This document shows, in pieces, positions 25,632 to 35,051 of a DNA stretch of 64,000 nucleotides (position 1 is its first letter; every line of letters begins with the position of its first letter). The translations under genes and the position numbers were made by a program. The notes under the pieces were generated by a model. That model did no database searches, was not told the DNA's origin, and worked only from the letters and a program-made list of their open reading frames with translations. Source of the DNA: Aquimarina megaterium XH134 (GTDB lineage: Bacteria > Bacteroidota > Bacteroidia > Flavobacteriales > Flavobacteriaceae); assembly GCF_000520975.1 (NCBI RefSeq), contig NZ_JACB01000051.1, forward strand, positions 1 through 64,000. Reading direction: 5' to 3'.

Positions 25632-28600
25632 ATGAATAGAACGGTATTTAAAATAATAACCTGTTTTTTATTATTAGTAGTTATTTTTTCTTGTAGCACT
25701 AAAAAAGATGACATTGCTATTACTCTATTTGAAAAAATACCGGAGACTTATTCAGGAATAACATTCAAAAACAATATTTACGAAGACGAGTTCATGAATG
25801 CGTTTGTATATGAATATTTTTATAATGGAGGAGGAGTTGCCATCGGTGATATCAATAATGATGGATTAGATGATATTTATTTTACATCCAATCTAGAAGC
25901 TAACCAATTGTATATCAATAAAGGGAATTTGAAATTTCAAAATATCACAGAAATGTCTAACACACAGGGTAGTCAAGGATGGACTACAGGTACTAACATG
26001 GTAGATATAAATAATGATGGGCTGTTGGATATTTATGTCTGTAAATCAGGGCCTTTTAAGAAATCAAAAATTTTAGAAAATGAACTTTATATAAATAAAG
26101 GATTGGATGCAAATGGGATACCTGTTTTTGAAGAAATGGCAGCCAAATATGGGCTTAATGATACTAGCTATTCAATTCAGTCTGTATTTTTTGACTTTGA
26201 TTTAGATGGTGATTTAGATATGTATTTAATGAATCATAACCCGCAACCTCTTCAACCCGAAATATTAAAGGAAGGAAGGATGAAATTTTCTGAAATTGGA
26301 GATAAATTTTATATCAATGAAAATGGTAAATACATAAATAAAACTCTAGAAGTAGGTATCTATTCTAATGCAATATCATATGGATTAGGTATAGGAGTAA
26401 GTGATTTAAACCTAGATGGCTGGCCAGATTTATATATTTCTAATGATTATGAAGAGCATGATTATATGTATATAAATCAACAGGATGGAACTTTTAAAGA
26501 CGTTATAAAAAAAGCAACAAAGCATATATCAAATTTTTCTATGGGAAATGACCTGGCTGATTTTGATAATGATGGGTATATAGATATTGTTACGTTGGAT
26601 ATGGTTGCCGAAGATAATTATGGTATTAAAACAAGTATGCCAGGAATGAATCCCAAAAAATTTAATAACCAAGTAAAAGCTGGAAGGCATTTTCAGTATA
26701 TGTACAATACTTTTCAAAAGCATACTTCATACATTGATTCTATAGGAACTCCTTTTTATTCAGAAATAGGGCAGATTACTGGTATCTCTAATACAGGTTG
26801 GAGTTGGGCACCGTTATTAGCCGACTTTGATAATGATGGGTATAAAGATATTTTTATAACGAACGGTATTAAAAGAGACTTTAGAAATAAAGACTTTTTT
26901 GCAAAGATGAAGACATTTTCAAAAAACCATAAAGATGCATATACAAACCCAGAAAAACTAAAGTTTCTGATTTCTGAAACACCTCATAGATCACACAAAA
27001 ACTATTTCTACAAAAATTCTGGAAATTTAAAATTTGAAAACACCTCAGATGGGTGGTTGAAAAATGCTACGAGAGATTATTCTAACGGGGCAGCTTACGC
27101 AGATTTAGATAATGATGGAGATTTAGATTTGGTAATAAATCATGTTGATCAGGAAGCGACTATTTTAAAGAATAATTCTGATGTAATTTCTACTAATAAA
27201 TACCTTAAACTTGAATTTAAAGGGGTTAAAAACAACATAAATGGAATCGGGACTAAAGCCATTTTATATACAAATAAAGGACAACAGGTTTATGAGAACT
27301 ATAGTGTAAGAGGATACCTATCTTCTGTTCCATTAAAAATAAATATTGGTGTTGCAGAAAATGCCAAAATAGATTCACTGTCTGTTTTTTGGCCAAATGG
27401 TAAAAAACAAAATGTTAAAATTGATCAACTTAATACAACATATTTAGTAGAATTTGATAACTCGGCAAAAGCATTTGAGTCTTCCCACAGAAAATCAAAT
27501 AAACTATTCTCTTTATATGAGATATCTTCTGACTTAAAACATATAGAAAATGATTATGATGACTATAAACAACAATTACTTTTGCCTCATAAGTTATCCC
27601 AATTAGGTCCAGCTATTGCGGTTGGAGATATAAATAACGATGGTACAGATGATATATTCCTGGGGCAAGGTACGGGGCAAGCTTCTATAGTATTTATCCA
27701 AGATAAACATGGGAAATTTATAGAAAAGCAAACATTTCATGAAGATGCTATTTTTGAAGATATTGATGCTCGATTTTTAGATTTTGATCAAGATGGAGAT
27801 TTAGATATATATGTAGCGAGCGGAGGTAACGAATTTAAAGAAAATTCCCCCAACTATGCAGATAGATTATATGAGAATAAATCAGGTGTGTTTGTGAAAC
27901 GCACAGAACTTCTACCAAAAAATATTCATATAAGCAGTTCTAAGATCAAGGTTACAGATATTAATAAAGATGGGTATCCCGATTTGTTTATAGGGGGAAG
28001 ACATAAGCCTCATCAGTATCCAAGTGCCACAAGCAGTTATATTTTAATGAACGATAAAGGGAAATATATTGATGTTACCGAAAAAAATGCTTCAGAATTA
28101 AAGGATATAGGTATGGTAACAGATGCTACATGGACAGATTATGATACAGATGGAGATTTTGATTTATTAGTTACAGGGGAGTGGATGGCTCCAATTCTTT
28201 TTGAGAATGATAATACGATTTTCACAAAAGTAAAACTTACGTATTTAGACAGTATCTCTGGTTGGTACTATGCTATTAAATCTGTTGATTTAGATAATGA
28301 TGGCGATGATGACTATATATTAGGAAATTTAGGAGAGAATTATAAATATAAAGCTAGTACTATAGAGCCATTTGAAGTGTATTATAATGACTTTGATGAC
28401 AATGGTAAAAATGATATTGTTTTAGGATATTATAATTTTGGTAAGCTTTTCCCAGTTAGAGGAAAAGAATGTTCGTCTGAACAAATTCCTTTTATAAAAA
28501 ACAAAATACCTACTTATCATGAATTTGGGAATGCTACTATTGCAGATATATATGGTAAGAATAATCTAAAATCTGCTATGAATTTATCTAGTTATAATTT

Positions 28601-28973
28601 TAAAAGTGGTATTCTGAATAATAATGGAAATGCGAACTTTGAGTTTATACCATTACCAGAAATATCACAGATTTCTTCTATAAATGATATTTTGATTATA
28701 GACATTAATAACGACTCCAAAAAAGATGTAATAATCGCAGGAAACCTATTTACTTCAGAAATTGAAACACCAAGAAATGATGCTGGCTACGGAATGGTTT
28801 TACTAAATGAAGGAGATTTTAATTTTTCACCAATTCATGCCTCAAAGAGCGGTGTATTTATCCCATATGATTCTAAAAATTTGCATTGGATAGAAATCGG
28901 TGATAATCCTGCTATGATTTCTGGTAATAATGATGATAAGATATCAGTTTTTACAATAAACAAATACGAATAA
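25632..28973 (+). CDS. VCBS/FG-GAP repeat lipoprotein with ASPIC/UnbV domain
   Basis: The 1113-residue lipoprotein (lipobox IFSC) has many FG-GAP/VCBS calcium-binding loops of the form DxNxDGxxD, for example DINNDGLDD, DFDNDGYKD and DLDNDGDLD. They are in two sets separated by an ASPIC/UnbV domain at about residues 520-610 (NGIGTKAILYTNKGQQVYEN). Such proteins often accompany SusCD pairs in flavobacteria, where they are thought to be surface glycan-binding or scaffolding proteins. Enzymatic function is not evident. Confidence 0.9.
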   Translation: MNRTVFKIITCFLLLVVIFSCSTKKDDIAITLFEKIPETYSGITFKNNIYEDEFMNAFVYEYFYNGGGVAIGDINNDGLDDIYFTSNLEANQLYINKGNLKFQNITEMSNTQGSQGWTTGTNMVDINNDGLLDIYVCKSGPFKKSKILENELYINKGLDANGIPVFEEMAAKYGLNDTSYSIQSVFFDFDLDGDLDMYLMNHNPQPLQPEILKEGRMKFSEIGDKFYINENGKYINKTLEVGIYSNAISYGLGIGVSDLNLDGWPDLYISNDYEEHDYMYINQQDGTFKDVIKKATKHISNFSMGNDLADFDNDGYIDIVTLDMVAEDNYGIKTSMPGMNPKKFNNQVKAGRHFQYMYNTFQKHTSYIDSIGTPFYSEIGQITGISNTGWSWAPLLADFDNDGYKDIFITNGIKRDFRNKDFFAKMKTFSKNHKDAYTNPEKLKFLISETPHRSHKNYFYKNSGNLKFENTSDGWLKNATRDYSNGAAYADLDNDGDLDLVINHVDQEATILKNNSDVISTNKYLKLEFKGVKNNINGIGTKAILYTNKGQQVYENYSVRGYLSSVPLKINIGVAENAKIDSLSVFWPNGKKQNVKIDQLNTTYLVEFDNSAKAFESSHRKSNKLFSLYEISSDLKHIENDYDDYKQQLLLPHKLSQLGPAIAVGDINNDGTDDIFLGQGTGQASIVFIQDKHGKFIEKQTFHEDAIFEDIDARFLDFDQDGDLDIYVASGGNEFKENSPNYADRLYENKSGVFVKRTELLPKNIHISSSKIKVTDINKDGYPDLFIGGRHKPHQYPSATSSYILMNDKGKYIDVTEKNASELKDIGMVTDATWTDYDTDGDFDLLVTGEWMAPILFENDNTIFTKVKLTYLDSISGWYYAIKSVDLDNDGDDDYILGNLGENYKYKASTIEPFEVYYNDFDDNGKNDIVLGYYNFGKLFPVRGKECSSEQIPFIKNKIPTYHEFGNATIADIYGKNNLKSAMNLSSYNFKSGILNNNGNANFEFIPLPEISQISSINDILIIDINNDSKKDVIIAGNLFTSEIETPRNDAGYGMVLLNEGDFNFSPIHASKSGVFIPYDSKNLHWIEIGDNPAMISGNNDDKISVFTINKYE

Positions 28974-28993
28974 CTTAAAACCCTCCCTTTTAT

Positions 28994-30310
28994 ATGCCTT
29001 TAGTTATTATCATTTTAGGAATATTGTTGTTGTTTATTTTAATAGCTAAATTTAAACTTAACGCATTTATTTCATTTATCATAGTTTGCATTTTTGTTGG
29101 TGTTTTACAAAACATGGAATTACAAAACATGATCCAATCTATCCAAACAGGAATAGGAAATACACTTGGTTTTTTAGTCATGATTTTAGGGTTTGGCGCT
29201 ATGTTAGGTAAACTCGTTGCAGATAGCGGTGCAGCACAAAGAATTACTTCAAAATTAGTATCAGGTTTTGGAGTGAAATATATTCAATGGGCAGTTGTTC
29301 TTGCAGGATTCATTGTTGGGATTCCTATGTTTTACTCAGTAGGGTTTGTTATTTTAATACCATTAGTATTTACAGTAGCAGCTTCAACAGGTTTACCATT
29401 AATCTATGTTGGTTTACCAATGCTTGCTTCCTTATCAGTGACACATGGTTTTTTACCTCCTCATCCTGCTCCTACAGCAATTTCTAGTATGTTTAAAGCG
29501 GATATAGGAAAAACATTATTGTATGGAATTTTGATAGCTATTCCTGCAATAATAGTGGCGGGTCCGTTATTTACCAGAACGATTAAAAATATAAAAGCCA
29601 CACCATTAAAAGAGTTTTACAATCCAATTGTTTTAAAAGATGAAGAAATGCCAAGTATGGGTATTAGTGTGTTTAGTGCTTTATTACCAGTTATATTGAT
29701 CATTTTTTCTACAATTGTTACTAGTTTTTTACCAAAAAATTCCATGTTTAATCAAGTAGTTGTTTTTATTGGAAACCCAGTAATCGCTATGCTAATTTCG
29801 GTTTTGGTAGCCATTTATACTCTAGGTATTTCGAGAGGTAAAAAAATGGCCGAATTAATGACTTCTGTTTCCAAATCAGTATCAAGTATAACCATGGTTT
29901 TACTAATTATAGCAGGGGCAGGGGCGTTAAAACAAATTTTGGTAGATAGCGGAGTTAGTGAGTATATAGGAAGTTTATTGAAAGATTCGAACATGTCTCC
30001 TTTAGTTTTAGCTTGGCTTATTACAACAATAATTAGAGTCTGTGTAGGATCAGCAACCGTAGCTGGTTTAACAGCAGCAGGAATTGTACTTCCTTTAATT
30101 ACTAATACTAATGTAAGTCCTGAATTAATGGTACTGGCAATAGGTTCTGGAAGCTTGATGCTGTCACATGTGAACGATGGTGGATTTTGGATGTTTAAAG
30201 AATACTTTAATCTTTCTGTTAAAGAAACACTTTCTACCTGGAGCCTTATGGAGACTACTGTGGGAATTATGGGGTTAATAGGCATTTTAATAGTAGACAT
30301 ATTTATATAA
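28994..30310 (+). CDS. GntP-family gluconate:H+ symporter
   Basis: The 438-residue polytopic membrane protein has about 12 helices. It carries GntP-family motifs such as LGFGAMLGKLVADSGAA, THGFLPPHPAPTAI and SHVNDGGFWMFKEYF. The family imports gluconate and related aldonic acids with protons. In this cluster, directly before RidA, a PLP lyase-type enzyme and KDG kinase, I infer an amino-aldonate such as N-acetylglucosaminate as the cargo. The gene begins 20 bp after the VCBS protein and 11 bp separate it from ridA. Confidence 0.9.
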   Translation: MPLVIIILGILLLFILIAKFKLNAFISFIIVCIFVGVLQNMELQNMIQSIQTGIGNTLGFLVMILGFGAMLGKLVADSGAAQRITSKLVSGFGVKYIQWAVVLAGFIVGIPMFYSVGFVILIPLVFTVAASTGLPLIYVGLPMLASLSVTHGFLPPHPAPTAISSMFKADIGKTLLYGILIAIPAIIVAGPLFTRTIKNIKATPLKEFYNPIVLKDEEMPSMGISVFSALLPVILIIFSTIVTSFLPKNSMFNQVVVFIGNPVIAMLISVLVAIYTLGISRGKKMAELMTSVSKSVSSITMVLLIIAGAGALKQILVDSGVSEYIGSLLKDSNMSPLVLAWLITTIIRVCVGSATVAGLTAAGIVLPLITNTNVSPELMVLAIGSGSLMLSHVNDGGFWMFKEYFNLSVKETLSTWSLMETTVGIMGLIGILIVDIFI

Positions 30311-30321
30311 AAGATAAAAAG

Positions 30322-30789
30322 ATGAATAATAGTTCACCATCAAAAAAAATTGTGGCATTAGGATTAGAGTTTCCTCCTGCCCCAAAACCAACAGGCGTAT
30401 ATAGACCCATACTAGTGGTCGATAATTTTTTATATGTATCTGGGCAAGGGCCAATGCAAAACGACGGAAACTTAATGCAAGGCCGTTTAGGAGATAATTT
30501 AGATATAGAACAAGGAAAGCTAGCTGCAAGACAAGCAGGCTTAACTATGCTCTCATCTATACAAACACATTTTGGTAGCTTAGATAAAATAAAAAGAATC
30601 GTTAAAGTGTTGGGAATGGTTAATTGTACTCCCGACTTCATAAGACAACCTTTAGTAATAAATGGATTTAGCGAATTAATGGCTGATGTATTTGGTACAG
30701 AGAATGGTATTGGAGTCCGAAGTGCAGTAGGTATGATGCTACCAGATGGTATTCCTGTTGAGGTAGAAGCTATGTTTGAATTACATTAA
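30322..30789 (+). CDS. RidA family protein (long form)
   Basis: The 155-residue YjgF/YER057c/UK114-fold protein belongs to the longer subgroup. The C-terminal VRSAVGMMLPDGIPVEVEAMF keeps the arginine used for deaminase activity. RidA proteins hydrolyse reactive enamine/imine intermediates released by PLP-dependent dehydratases. Being next to such an enzyme (start 4 bp after this stop) fits clearing an enamine formed during amino-sugar-acid deamination. Confidence 0.88.
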   Translation: MNNSSPSKKIVALGLEFPPAPKPTGVYRPILVVDNFLYVSGQGPMQNDGNLMQGRLGDNLDIEQGKLAARQAGLTMLSSIQTHFGSLDKIKRIVKVLGMVNCTPDFIRQPLVINGFSELMADVFGTENGIGVRSAVGMMLPDGIPVEVEAMFELH

Positions 30790-30792
30790 ACA

Positions 30793-31902
30793 ATGGAAAA
30801 TCAAAAATGGTATGAAATCAGTGATGTTGAGAATGTAATTTCTCCTTCCCTTATCGTGTATCCAGATAGGATCAAAGAGAATATTAAAATGATGATCCAA
30901 ATTGCAGGAGGAACAGATGCTTTGAGACCCCATATAAAAACCCATAAAATTGCAGAAATAATTAAACTACAATTACAATACGGTATTTCAAAGTTTAAAT
31001 GCGCTACGATAGCTGAAGCTAAACTGTTAGCCACCTGCGGAGTGAAAGATATTCTTTTAGCTATACAACCGGTAGGAATAAATATTGATAGATTTTTTGA
31101 ATTGATCTTAACGTTTCCAAACTCTAAGTTTTCTACAATTGTGGATAATACAGAAACACTTCAAAAAATTGCCGACCTGGCCTCAAAAAAACAAACATTG
31201 GCTTCAGTGTGGTTAGACATTAATAATGGCATGAATAGAACAGGGATATTGCCAAATAATCAAGCAATAACCCTCTATCAAAAAATAGAAAAATACCCTA
31301 ACCTAATAGCAAAAGGGTTACATGTGTATGATGGTCATATACATGAACCCGATTTTGATTTACGTAAAAAGGAATGTGACAAAGCATTTGATTTGGTGCT
31401 GCAATTAAAAAATCAAATAGAGCTTTTAGGAATAAAAATTAAAACCATTATTGCCGGGGGTACACCTACTTTTTCGATACATATAAAAAGAGATAATATA
31501 GAAGTAAGTCCTGGTACATCACTATTATGGGATCAAGGGTATGCAGATAAGTATGAAGATTTGAAATTCCTTCCCGCAGCTGTTCTATTAGGTAGAGTGA
31601 TTAGTAAACCTAAAGTAAATTTTATCTGTTTGGATCTAGGACATAAATCAGTCGCATCAGAAATGAATTTTCCAAGGTTAAAAATTCTGAATTTAGAAAA
31701 TTGTAAGCAAATAAGTCATAGTGAAGAACATTTGGTAGTAGAATGTGTCGAATCAGAAAAATACCCTATCGGCACTATTTGTTACACTATTCCAACTCAC
31801 ATTTGCCCGACAGTCCCTAAATATGATAAAGTGTTAACAGTTATAGGTAAAAAAATAACAGGTCGTTGGAAAATAGTTGCAAGAGATCATATAATAAACT
31901 AA
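30793..31902 (+). CDS. D-threonine aldolase/D-serine dehydratase-type PLP enzyme
   Basis: The 369-residue enzyme has an alanine-racemase-type TIM barrel. RPHIKTHK at residues 45-52 supplies the PLP lysine (about K49). The C-terminal domain contains the His-x-Cys metal site (THICPTVP) of D-serine dehydratases and D-threonine aldolases. Known members act on D-hydroxy amino acids by ammonia loss or retro-aldol cleavage. D-Glucosaminate is a D-amino acid with a 3-hydroxyl, so it would be a chemically suitable substrate, giving 2-keto-3-deoxygluconate. Neighbouring KDG kinase and KDPG aldolase genes support this inference. Confidence 0.85.
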   Translation: MENQKWYEISDVENVISPSLIVYPDRIKENIKMMIQIAGGTDALRPHIKTHKIAEIIKLQLQYGISKFKCATIAEAKLLATCGVKDILLAIQPVGINIDRFFELILTFPNSKFSTIVDNTETLQKIADLASKKQTLASVWLDINNGMNRTGILPNNQAITLYQKIEKYPNLIAKGLHVYDGHIHEPDFDLRKKECDKAFDLVLQLKNQIELLGIKIKTIIAGGTPTFSIHIKRDNIEVSPGTSLLWDQGYADKYEDLKFLPAAVLLGRVISKPKVNFICLDLGHKSVASEMNFPRLKILNLENCKQISHSEEHLVVECVESEKYPIGTICYTIPTHICPTVPKYDKVLTVIGKKITGRWKIVARDHIIN

Positions 31903-31903
31903 T

Positions 31904-32308
31904 AATGCAAAAATGAAAATAACAATAAAGCCAATGTTGTAAAAGCTTATGATACAACTGGAGCATAGAAATTAATATATGCAGAAACTAAAGAACAAGA
32001 TTCTGTGCACATCAGGAATGTCAAAACATCAGATTTTATTAAAATAATTAATAAAACTCATTTTACATTCTTTAACCAAAATCATAAAGGTGCAGATCTT
32101 TTTTATAGAACAGGAGGAACCTATACAATTAGGGATAATCAATATGTTGAAAGCCTTATGTATACTTGATGGGATGTTTATAGAAATAAAGATTTCCCCC
32201 TTTACTATTGAAATAAAAAGAGATTCACTCATTCAGTATAGTATAGAAGAAATAAAAGAAGCAAATATCAAAAAATATATCGTAGAGAAATATATTAAAA
32301 TTAAGTAA
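31904..32308 (+). pseudogene. Broken small secreted-protein gene (DUF4488-like)
   Basis: The reading frame from about 31915 to 32166 encodes a continuous-looking protein: AYDTTGA, stop, KLIYAETKEQDSVHIRN, then HFTFFNQNHKGADLFYRTGGTYTIRDNQY. It is interrupted by TAG at 31966-31968, where Trp (GSW/GAW) is expected, and ends with TGA at 32167-32169. The expected continuation (FTIEIKRDSLIQYS, ending IVEKYIKIK) is in another frame (32090-32308), so a frameshift lies near 32155-32190. The pattern recalls small Bacteroidetes secreted proteins of the DUF4488 kind. It has no clear ATG. The loss may be recent, as both halves are still recognisable. Confidence 0.65.
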
Positions 32309-32312
32309 AAAC

Positions 32313-33377
32313 ATGTTTATACTCGATGCACATCTTGATCTTGCCATGAATGCTTTAGAATGGAATAGAGATTTAACCTGGACTGTAGAAGATATTCGAA
32401 AAAGTGAGGTCAAAATGGTAGATAAGCCAGATAGAGGAAAAAATACAGTTTCTCTGGATGCCATGCGAAAAGGAAATATAGGGATTTGTGTAGCTACACA
32501 GATAGCTCGTTATGTAAAAAAAGGAAGCAATTTACCTGGTTGGAATTCTCCACACCAAGCTTGGGCGCAAACGCAGGGGCAATTGGCGTGGTACAAAGCA
32601 ATGGAGGAAATTGGTGAAATGACACAAATTACGAATGCAAAACAACTAAATGCACATATAGATGTCTGGAAGAAAGATGTGTCAGATAAACCAATCGGAT
32701 ATATCCTAAGTTTAGAAGGAGCTGATTCTATTGTTACAATTAATCATTTAGAAAAATCATATGAGCAAGGATTAAGAGCGATCGGCCCCGCTCATTATGG
32801 CCCCGGAACTTATGCTCACGGGACTGATTCTGTTGGAGGTATTGGTACAAAAGGAAAAGAATTACTTAAAAAAATTGAAGAACTCAACTTAATTCTGGAT
32901 GCAACCCACTTATGCGATGTTAGTTTTTGGGAAACCATGAATGTTTATAATGGACCCGTATGGGCGAGTCATAATAATTGCAGAAAATTTGTAAATCACA
33001 ATCGGCAGTATGCAGATGAACAAATCCTTGAACTAATTAACAGAGAAGCAGTGATAGGAGTTGCTTTAGATGCTTGGATGATGGTGCCAAATTGGGTAAG
33101 AGGAAAATCAACACCCAAAGGTATGGGAGTTACTTTGAATCAAATGATTGATAATATAGATCATATTTGTCAACTTTCTGGAAATTCTAAACATGTAGGG
33201 ATCGGTACAGATTTGGATGGAGCTTTTGGGAAGGAACAATCACCCTATGATTTGGATACTATTGCAGATTTGCAAAAAATTCCTGTTATGCTTTCTAAAA
33301 AAGGATATACAGAAAACGATATTGAAAATATCATGAGTCAAAACTTTATAAAATTCCTTCAAAGAACATGGAAGTAA
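32313..33377 (+). CDS. M19 membrane-dipeptidase-like amidohydrolase
   Basis: The 354-residue protein of the renal dipeptidase (M19) family has all the metal ligands in order: HLD near residue 6, SLEGAD in the middle, THLCD and ASHNN, then GTDLDG. It has no signal peptide, so it should act in the cytoplasm. M19 enzymes cleave dipeptides with a D-residue and some N-acyl-D-amino acids. Between a D-amino-acid-type PLP enzyme and KDG kinase (overlapped by 10 bp), I infer a possible role in removing the N-acetyl group from N-acetylglucosaminate. Dipeptide cleavage remains the alternative. Confidence 0.85.
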   Translation: MFILDAHLDLAMNALEWNRDLTWTVEDIRKSEVKMVDKPDRGKNTVSLDAMRKGNIGICVATQIARYVKKGSNLPGWNSPHQAWAQTQGQLAWYKAMEEIGEMTQITNAKQLNAHIDVWKKDVSDKPIGYILSLEGADSIVTINHLEKSYEQGLRAIGPAHYGPGTYAHGTDSVGGIGTKGKELLKKIEELNLILDATHLCDVSFWETMNVYNGPVWASHNNCRKFVNHNRQYADEQILELINREAVIGVALDAWMMVPNWVRGKSTPKGMGVTLNQMIDNIDHICQLSGNSKHVGIGTDLDGAFGKEQSPYDLDTIADLQKIPVMLSKKGYTENDIENIMSQNFIKFLQRTWK

Positions 33378-34387
33378 ATAAAACTATTTTAACGTTTGGA
33401 GAAATTTTACTACGATTTTCCGCTCCAAATCACCAAAAATTAACTCAAATAAAAACATTTGACGTACACATTGGAGGAGCAGAAGCTAATGTAGCTGTTT
33501 CTTTGGCTTTGCTAAATAATAAAGTTAAATATTTAAGTAGACTTCCTAACAATGATATTGGGGATTTAATCATTAAAGAATTAAAAAGTTATCAGGTGAA
33601 TACAGATTTGATCATACGTGGAGGAGATAGAACAGGAACATATTACTTAGAAAAAGGAGCATCAGTAAGATCATCAAAAGTTGTTTATGACAGAAAACAT
33701 TCAGCATTTTCTGAGATAACTTCGGCTATGTTTGATTGGGGTCAAATATTTGAGAATGTACATTGGCTTCATGTAACTGGAATTACTCCAGCCCTTTCAT
33801 ACTCTTGCCAGAAGGTATATATAGAGATGCTTAAAATAGCCAAATCAATGGATGTCACTATTAGTTTTGATATCAATTATAGAAGGAGTTTGTGGTCTAT
33901 TAAAGAAGCAAGAAAAATAATTGATACTACTCTTAAGTATACAGATGTTTTGTTTATGAACAGAGGAGTTGCAGAAGAAGTATTTGGGATAAAAACCAGT
34001 ACAGAAAATGTAGATGCTATTGATGTTTTTTCTGAAATTACTAAAAAACTAACTTCTTTTTGTAATCCAAAACATATTGCTTACACCAATAGAGATGTTG
34101 AATCAGCCTCAAATAATAATTGGCAAGGTGTTTTATTTGAAAATAATAAAGGAGTATGTAGTAAAAACTATACTATAGATATAATAGACAGAATAGGAGC
34201 TGGAGATGCTTTTGCTGCTGGAATTATTCATGGGTTGATAAATCAATATGACAATCAAAAAACAATAGATTTTGCCACAGCAGCATCTGCATTAAAACAC
34301 ACCATTATAGGAGATTTTAATTTAGTGAACAAGGATGAAATAATGGAGTTGATGTATAATAGTGCACCCGGATATGTAAAACGATAA
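33368..34387 (+). CDS. kdgK: PfkB-family sugar kinase, 2-keto-3-deoxygluconate kinase
   Basis: The 339-residue ribokinase-fold enzyme has GGAEANVAVSLA at about residue 36 and the C-terminal GAGDAFAAGIIHG carrying the catalytic Asp (about residue 279). The subgroup resembles KDG kinases, which form KDPG from 2-keto-3-deoxygluconate and ATP. The gene overlaps the M19 gene by 10 bp and is followed 9 bp later by the KDPG aldolase gene, which makes the substrate call strong. Confidence 0.9.
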   Translation: MEVNKTILTFGEILLRFSAPNHQKLTQIKTFDVHIGGAEANVAVSLALLNNKVKYLSRLPNNDIGDLIIKELKSYQVNTDLIIRGGDRTGTYYLEKGASVRSSKVVYDRKHSAFSEITSAMFDWGQIFENVHWLHVTGITPALSYSCQKVYIEMLKIAKSMDVTISFDINYRRSLWSIKEARKIIDTTLKYTDVLFMNRGVAEEVFGIKTSTENVDAIDVFSEITKKLTSFCNPKHIAYTNRDVESASNNNWQGVLFENNKGVCSKNYTIDIIDRIGAGDAFAAGIIHGLINQYDNQKTIDFATAASALKHTIIGDFNLVNKDEIMELMYNSAPGYVKR

Positions 34388-34396
34388 GAGTACGAT

Positions 34397-35032
34397 ATGA
34401 ATACTTTAGGTAAAATATTTGATAAAAAGGCAATAGCCGTTATTCGTTCTAAACACGAATTCGAAGCTCTTAAATTTATTGAAACCATTATTGAAGGAGG
34501 GATTAGTTGTATTGAAATTACAATGACTACGCCTAATGCATTGGCAATCATACAAGATATGCATAAAGAATTTGGAAACTCAATTGTTTTAGGTGCAGGT
34601 ACTATTCTTTCTGTAGAAGAGGCAAAAAAAACAATCGATGCAGGAGCAAACTTTATAGTGACTCCAATTTCAGATTTTAACTTAATTGAATACGTAAAAC
34701 AACAAAACATAGTAGTAATGGCGGGTGCATTTTCACCAACAGAAATATATAACTGCCATGTAGCAGGTGCGGATATTGTTAAAGTTTTTCCAGCCAATAG
34801 TGTTGGTGTGCCTTATTTTAAAAGTTTAAGAGGACCTTTTCCAAATATTCCGATGATGCCTACAGGAGGAGTTACTATAGAAAATGCAAAAGAGTGGATA
34901 CAAGCTGGAGCTAATGCCATAGGTATAGGAAGTACTTTGTTTAATGATAAAATTGTTATAGAGAGAGATTTGCCCAAATTAAAATTCAATGCAGAAAAAA
35001 TTACTGAATCCCTGAAGAACATAAATTATTAA
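34397..35032 (+). CDS. eda: KDPG/KHG aldolase
   Basis: The 211-residue class I aldolase has IEITMTTPNA with the catalytic Glu at about residue 41, FIVTP, and DIVKVFPAN with the Schiff-base lysine near residue 130. It splits 2-keto-3-deoxy-6-phosphogluconate to pyruvate and glyceraldehyde-3-phosphate. Its length is usual for the family. It completes the catabolic line from the sugar acid to central metabolism. Confidence 0.94.
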   Translation: MNTLGKIFDKKAIAVIRSKHEFEALKFIETIIEGGISCIEITMTTPNALAIIQDMHKEFGNSIVLGAGTILSVEEAKKTIDAGANFIVTPISDFNLIEYVKQQNIVVMAGAFSPTEIYNCHVAGADIVKVFPANSVGVPYFKSLRGPFPNIPMMPTGGVTIENAKEWIQAGANAIGIGSTLFNDKIVIERDLPKLKFNAEKITESLKNINY

Positions 35033-35051
35033 TATCGTAAAGCGTACACAA

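Noticed and set aside
29815-30300. 161-residue antisense frame opposite the GntP gene
   Set aside because: Pure shadow of the permease gene; no known family and no promoter.
34255-34797. 180-residue antisense frame across kdgK and eda
   Set aside because: Opposite two recognised enzymes; low-complexity composition and no start context.
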